The translations under genes and the position numbers were made by a program. The notes under the pieces are model-generated. The model searched no databases. It was not told where the DNA came from and saw nothing but the letters and a program-made list of their open reading frames with translations. Below are positions 6,087 to 9,931 of a DNA stretch of 9,931 nucleotides, one piece after another. Source of the stretch: an uncultured Eubacteriales bacterium. Its GTDB lineage: Bacteria; Bacillota; Clostridia; Oscillospirales; Acutalibacteraceae. The first letter of the stretch is position 1. Every line of letters begins with the position of its first letter. The stretch covers positions 1-9,931 of the forward strand of contig ONUD01000195.1 of the NCBI GenBank assembly GCA_900320925.1. The letters run 5' to 3'.

Positions 6087-6327
6087 AACGGCATTGAAAA
6101 GGAACACTCCCACCAAAACCGTACAGCCAGAGAAAGACAGTCATCGGCTGGAAGCTGTCTGATGTATGAGAGGGTCGTGTACCGCCTTGGAGCCGTGCAG
6201 TGAGGAATTGCACCGCAGAGCCTGCGTTACGGGCGTCAATGAGTGACGGTACTTTCGTACCGTTGAAACAGGGTGGAACCGTGTGGCTATTTCGTCATGC
6301 CCCTTTGCTGAGGGCATGGCTTTTTTT
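6087..6327 (+). ncRNA. T-box riboswitch (tRNA-Thr sensing) of thrS
   Basis: The leader carries the conserved T-box AGGGTGGAACCGTG at 6270-6283 (consensus AGGGTGGNACCGCG). Stem I can be drawn: ACGGC (6088-6092) with GCCGT (6192-6196), AAGG (6099-6102) with CCTT (6185-6188), and distal AGACAG (6135-6140) with CTGTCT (6155-6160). AGAGA at 6130-6134 sits in the usual distal position. The unpaired ACC at 6181-6183, followed by a purine just 5' of the CCTT strand, is the best specifier and is a threonine codon, matching thrS downstream. A stable hairpin ACGGTAC/GTACCGT (6246-6252/6257-6263) precedes the T-box. The same ACGGT could instead pair with ACCGT of the T-box (6278-6282), a plausible antiterminator switch. 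Uncharged tRNA-Thr should favour read-through. The specifier assignment comes from hand pairing. Confidence 0.93.
6294..6327 (+). terminator. T-box-controlled leader terminator of thrS
   Basis: GTCATGCCC (6294-6302) pairs with GGGCATGGC (6312-6320), nine pairs with one G-U, around a nine-base loop. Seven T residues follow at 6321-6327. It lies between the T-box and the thrS ribosome binding site, where conditional T-box terminators sit. Confidence 0.9.
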
Positions 6328-6349
6328 ATTATTAAGGAGGTTGATAACA

Positions 6350-8296
6350 ATGATCAAAGTGGAATTGAAAGACGGCATCATCAAGGAAGTGGAAGAGGGT
6401 GCCAGTGTGGCAGACGTTGCCAAGGGTCTTGGTGCGGGACTGTATAAGTCAGCGTGTGCTGCCCGTGTGGACGGCCAAGTGTGCGACCTGCGGACAGAGC
6501 TTCACAAGGACTGCAAGGTGGAAATCCTCACCTTTGACAGCAAAGAGGGAAAAAGTGCCTTTTGGCACACGACTTCTCATGTGTTGGCACAGGCTGTCAA
6601 AAGACTGTTCCCGAATGCCAAATTTGCCATCGGCCCTGCCATTGACAGCGGCTTTTACTATGACTTTGACGTGGAAAAACCGTTTTCGCCCGATGATCTC
6701 GAAAAAATTACGGCTGAGATGAAAAAAATCGTCAAAGAGGGTCTTGCCGTTGAAAGATTCTTTTTGCAACCGGATGAAGCAGTGAAACTGCTGGAGGAAA
6801 TGCAGGAGCCGTACAAGGTAGAGCTTTGCCGTGAGCATTCCGACAAGGGTGAGCCTATCAGCTTCTACCGACAGGGTGAATTTACCGACCTCTGTGCAGG
6901 TCCCTACCTGATGACGGTTGCCAACATCAAGGCCATCAAGCTGACTGCCTGCACGGGTGCTTACTGGCGGGGCGACTCCAAAAACCACCAGCTTTGCAGA
7001 GTGTATGGTGTATCTTTCCCAAAAGCATCCATGCTGGAAGAACATCTCAAAATGCTGGAGGAAGCCAAGCTCCGTGACCATAACAAAATCGGCCGTGAGT
7101 TAGAGTATTTTACAACGGTGGATTATGTTGGTCAAGGCTTGCCCGTACTGATGCCGAAAGGGGCAAGGGTCATTCAGCTCCTGCAAAGATGGGTCGAGGA
7201 CACCGAACAGGCACGTGGCTGTCAGCTGACCAAAACACCGCTGTTTGCCAAACGGGAACTGTATAAAATTTCAGGCCACTGGGATCACTATCTTGACGGT
7301 ATGTTTGTACTGGGCGATCCGAATGACGAAACAAAGGAATGTTTTGCCCTGCGTCCGATGACCTGCCCGTTCCAGTACCAGGTCTACCTGAACAAGCAGC
7401 GTTCTTACAGAGAACTGCCCATGAGGTTGACAGAAACTTCCACGCTGTTCCGTAATGAAGCATCGGGGGAAATGCACGGTCTGATTCGTGTCAGGCAGTT
7501 CACCATCTCCGAGGGACATTATATTCTGCGTCCCGACCAGTTGGAGGAGGAGTTTAAGGGCTGTCTGGAACTGGCAAAGTACTGCCTTGACACCGTAGGA
7601 TTGCTGGAGGACTGCACGTTCCGCTTCTCACAGTGGGATCCCAAAAACCCCAACAACAAATATGAGGGTACTGCCGAGCAGTGGGAACATGCACAGAGCG
7701 TCATGAAAAAAATCCTTGACAATATCGGTCTGGAATATGAAGTCGGTATCGACGAAGCCGCTTTCTATGGTCCGAAGCTGGATATTCAATACAAAAACGT
7801 GTTCGGCAAGGAAGATACCATCGTTACCATACAAATTGATATGCTTTTAGCAGAAAAATTCGGTATGTACTACATTGATACGGACGGACAGAAGAAACTG
7901 CCGTATATCATCCACAGAACCTCTCTGGGCTGCTATGAAAGAACGCTTGCCTATATGCTGGAGCATTTTGCAGGAGCATTGCCGATGTGGCTGAGTCCCG
8001 AACAGGTCAGAGTCCTGCCGCTGAGCGAGAACCTGGCAGAGCAGGCAAAGGAAGTAGAAGCCAAGCTTGCCGCTGTGGGTATCAGAGTGACGACCGACCT
8101 CCGCAGTGAGAAAATCGGCTATAAGATTCGTGAAGCACAGCTGGAAAAGATTCCGTATATGCTTGTCATCGGCAACAAGGAAGTCGAAAACGGTACGGTT
8201 TCCGTTCGTTCCCGCAAGCAGGCTGATATGGGTGCCATGCCGGTTGAGGACTTTATCCGTCTTGCCCTGGAAGAGATTGCCTCCAAGAAAAAGTAA
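6350..8296 (+). CDS. thrS: Threonyl-tRNA synthetase
   Basis: This 648-residue cytoplasmic class II enzyme charges tRNA-Thr with threonine. Domains in order: TGS (1-62), second additional (editing) domain (about 63-225), class II catalytic core (about 245-545) and anticodon-binding domain (550-648). The zinc ligands that select threonine are C339, H390 and H522. Motif 2 is FRNEASGEMHGLIRVRQFT (367-385) and motif 3 ends in GCYER (527-531). The editing site keeps H73, H77, D180 and C182, but the residue equivalent to E. coli H186 is Y186 (TAC at 6905-6907). ATG 6350 is fixed by AAGGAGGT at 6334-6341 and by the leader terminator upstream; the frame is open back to 6200 but that lies in the T-box RNA. 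It is monocistronic and T-box regulated. Confidence 0.98.
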   Translation: MIKVELKDGIIKEVEEGASVADVAKGLGAGLYKSACAARVDGQVCDLRTELHKDCKVEILTFDSKEGKSAFWHTTSHVLAQAVKRLFPNAKFAIGPAIDSGFYYDFDVEKPFSPDDLEKITAEMKKIVKEGLAVERFFLQPDEAVKLLEEMQEPYKVELCREHSDKGEPISFYRQGEFTDLCAGPYLMTVANIKAIKLTACTGAYWRGDSKNHQLCRVYGVSFPKASMLEEHLKMLEEAKLRDHNKIGRELEYFTTVDYVGQGLPVLMPKGARVIQLLQRWVEDTEQARGCQLTKTPLFAKRELYKISGHWDHYLDGMFVLGDPNDETKECFALRPMTCPFQYQVYLNKQRSYRELPMRLTETSTLFRNEASGEMHGLIRVRQFTISEGHYILRPDQLEEEFKGCLELAKYCLDTVGLLEDCTFRFSQWDPKNPNNKYEGTAEQWEHAQSVMKKILDNIGLEYEVGIDEAAFYGPKLDIQYKNVFGKEDTIVTIQIDMLLAEKFGMYYIDTDGQKKLPYIIHRTSLGCYERTLAYMLEHFAGALPMWLSPEQVRVLPLSENLAEQAKEVEAKLAAVGIRVTTDLRSEKIGYKIREAQLEKIPYMLVIGNKEVENGTVSVRSRKQADMGAMPVEDFIRLALEEIASKKK

Positions 8297-8350
8297 ATCG
8301 AGTAGGGCGGACTTTCACCGCAGAACATTGCGATGCCCGTCATACATCAA

Positions 8351-8385
8351 AAGGACAGACCCGTACAGGTCTGTCCTTGCTTTTT
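8351..8385. terminator. Rho-independent terminator between thrS and the EF-G-like gene
   Basis: AAGGACAGACC (8351-8361) pairs perfectly with GGTCTGTCCTT (8368-8378), 11 pairs around a six-base loop, and TTTTT follows at 8381-8385 for thrS. On the minus strand the stem is followed by TTTTGATG, so it can also end the convergent EF-G-like gene. That gene's stop codon overlaps the plus-strand T-run. Confidence 0.9.
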
Positions 8386-9931
8386 AAGATTCTTTTGTTT
8401 CTTCAATGACCTTCTGCGATACATTGGCAGGTGCTTCTTCATAGCGTTCAAAGACAAAGCTGAAATACCCTCTGCCCTGTGTACACTGACGGATGAACGT
8501 GGAAAAATCACTCATTTCTGCCTGCGGCACTTCCGCTTCGATGGTCTGCATCCGATCCTCCGAGGGATTCATGCCCAGCACACGTCCACGGCGTTTGGTA
8601 ATCTCGCCCATGATGTCGCCCATGTTGGCATCCGGCACCGTTGCTTTCAGAACGCCGACAGGCTCCAACAGAACAGGACTTGCCTTCGGCATACCGTCTT
8701 TATAGGCCAGTGCCGCCGCTGTCTTGAAGGACATTTCGGAAGAGTCGACCGGATGGTAAGAACCATCATAAAGCGTTGCTTTCAAGCCGACAACCGGGAA
8801 GCCTGCCAGCGGACCTTTGGAAATGCTGTCACGCAGACCCTTTTCAACGGCAGGGAAGAATCCTTTCGGCACGGCACCGCCTACGACCTTTTCTTCAAAG
8901 ATCATATCATCACTGTCACAGGGTGAAAATTCGATCCATACATCACCGAACTGTCCATGACCGCCGGTCTGCTTTTTGTATCTGCCCTGCACCTTGACAG
9001 GCTTGCGGATTGTTTCACGATAGGCTACCTTTGGCTTGGACAGTACCACATCGACACCATACTTGGCTTTCAGCTTGGAAACAACAACATCCAAATGCTG
9101 TTCGCCCATGCCGCTGATGAGCATCTGGTGTGTTTCATGGTTGGTTTCAAATCCGATGGTGGGATCTTCTTCACAGAGCTTCATGACACCCTGTGCCACC
9201 TTTTCCTCATCGCCCTTGGTTTTGGGAGCGATGGCCATCGTCAGCGAGGGAGCAGGATACTCCACCGTATCCAGTATCACCTTTCTGGCAGGTGCCGACA
9301 GTGTATCGCCTGTATTGGTAGCCGACAGCTTTGCCACGGCACCGATGTCACCTGCACCGATATAAGGAGCTTCCTCCAGCTTTTTGCCTTTAATGGTCAT
9401 CACTTTAGCAATACGTTCCGTGTTGCCCGTTCTCATATTCACAAGGGGAGTATCGGCAGACACCTTGCCCGAAACAACCTTAAAGTAGGACAGCTTTCCG
9501 ACAAACGGGTCGGCAATCGTCTTGAACACGATAGCGGCAGGCATGGCATCCTCGTTGACTTTCAGTTCCACGGGATTGCCCTCCGTATCCATTGCCAGCT
9601 CGCCGGACTTGTCCTCGGCACTCGGTGCCAGCCATACCAGACCGTTCAAAAGCTGTTCCACACCGTAGGTCAGCAGGGCATCACCGCAGAAAACAGGACT
9701 GATGGAGCCGTTTTTCACACCCTTGCTGACACCGACGATAATTTCTTCAGGGGTAAATTCCTCGCCCGAGAAATACTTTTCAAACATCTCATCACTGGTT
9801 TCGGCAACAGCTTCACAGATGGCTGTTCTCAAGCCTTCCAGACGATCGCCCATGTCGGGCAGGGGTACCACGTTGATTTTGCCGCCCACATATTTGTAAG
9901 CCTTGTACTCCAGCAGGTTCACATAGCAGTC
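8384..9931 (-). CDS. EF-G-like translational GTPase, C-terminal 515 residues
   Basis: The frame is open to the right edge, so the start and the P-loop/switch part of the G domain are missing; the GTG at 9922 is internal. What remains is the end of the G domain (to about 9640), domain II (ADPFVGKLSYFKVVSG, near 9510-9450), domain III (EDPTIGFETN and ISGMGEQHLDVVVSKL, near 9170-9070), domain IV (TGGHGQFGDVW, near 8970-8935) and domain V (VPDANMGDIMGEITKRRGR, near 8640-8580). Full EF-G is about 690 residues. Several positions differ from canonical FusA: SYHPVDSSEM at the domain IV tip instead of SYHDVDSSE, and QCTQGRGYFSFVFERYEEAP near the C-terminus. It also lacks rpsL, rpsG and tuf as neighbours. 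It is therefore more likely the EF-G2-type paralogue than the housekeeping factor. Its role is unclear; the missing N-terminus would help decide. Confidence 0.9.
   Translation of the reverse strand, partial: DCYVNLLEYKAYKYVGGKINVVPLPDMGDRLEGLRTAICEAVAETSDEMFEKYFSGEEFTPEEIIVGVSKGVKNGSISPVFCGDALLTYGVEQLLNGLVWLAPSAEDKSGELAMDTEGNPVELKVNEDAMPAAIVFKTIADPFVGKLSYFKVVSGKVSADTPLVNMRTGNTERIAKVMTIKGKKLEEAPYIGAGDIGAVAKLSATNTGDTLSAPARKVILDTVEYPAPSLTMAIAPKTKGDEEKVAQGVMKLCEEDPTIGFETNHETHQMLISGMGEQHLDVVVSKLKAKYGVDVVLSKPKVAYRETIRKPVKVQGRYKKQTGGHGQFGDVWIEFSPCDSDDMIFEEKVVGGAVPKGFFPAVEKGLRDSISKGPLAGFPVVGLKATLYDGSYHPVDSSEMSFKTAAALAYKDGMPKASPVLLEPVGVLKATVPDANMGDIMGEITKRRGRVLGMNPSEDRMQTIEAEVPQAEMSDFSTFIRQCTQGRGYFSFVFERYEEAPANVSQKVIEETKES

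Noticed and set aside
6200..6349. N-terminal extension of ThrRS by 50 residues
   Set aside because: It would translate the T-box and leader terminator. The start at 6350 has AAGGAGGT at ideal spacing and gives the expected TGS domain start.
6449..7081. A 210-residue open frame on the minus strand opposite thrS
   Set aside because: It opposes the conserved editing domain of ThrRS and has no start signals.
8297..8350. Possible small gene between thrS and the terminator
   Set aside because: Only about 50 bases, with no ribosome binding site plus start plus stop that make sense; it appears to be a plain 3' untranslated region.

Overview
The window looks like a chromosomal housekeeping region of an anaerobic gut- or rumen-type Firmicute, most likely near Ruminococcus (Oscillospiraceae). 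The reasons are strong AGGAGG ribosome binding sites and TTGACA/TATAAT promoters, a T-box leader on thrS, a Feo operon with two tandem feoA genes and a FeoB-associated Cys-rich peptide, and a surface protein built of Ig-like modules with a YxYxVxYKK..D-TKW signature. The genus is inferred from these features, not from any search.

Layout, left to right: (1) 3' end of a repeat-rich extracellular protein (+), open at the left edge. (2) An Rrf2-family regulator (-) with three cysteines placed as in Fe-S sensors, divergent from (3) an iron-uptake operon (+): feoA1, feoA2, feoB and a 55-residue Cys-rich membrane peptide. (4) A SEDS peptidoglycan glycosyltransferase of the RodA type (-). (5) A T-box threonine-tRNA sensor, its leader terminator and thrS (+). 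(6) An EF-G-like translational GTPase (-), whose N-terminus lies beyond the right edge.

Transcription alternates strictly + - + - + -. Each of the three convergent junctions carries one strong hairpin that can end transcription from both sides. The two divergent junctions (1511-1667 and 5961-6349) carry back-to-back sigma-70-type promoters with 17-bp spacers. The Rrf2/feo junction also holds three TAGGT elements placed on the two promoter cores and an inverted repeat near the predicted feo transcript start, which suggests that the Fe-S-type regulator controls ferrous iron uptake and itself. The T-box should couple thrS expression to uncharged tRNA-Thr.

I see no mobile element, CRISPR array, tRNA or rRNA gene. 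I do not see a wholly new system. The points that stand out are the Rrf2-feo arrangement, a 128-residue very acidic, Tyr-rich extracytoplasmic loop in FeoB, and a threonyl-tRNA synthetase in which the histidine equivalent to E. coli H186 of the editing site is tyrosine.
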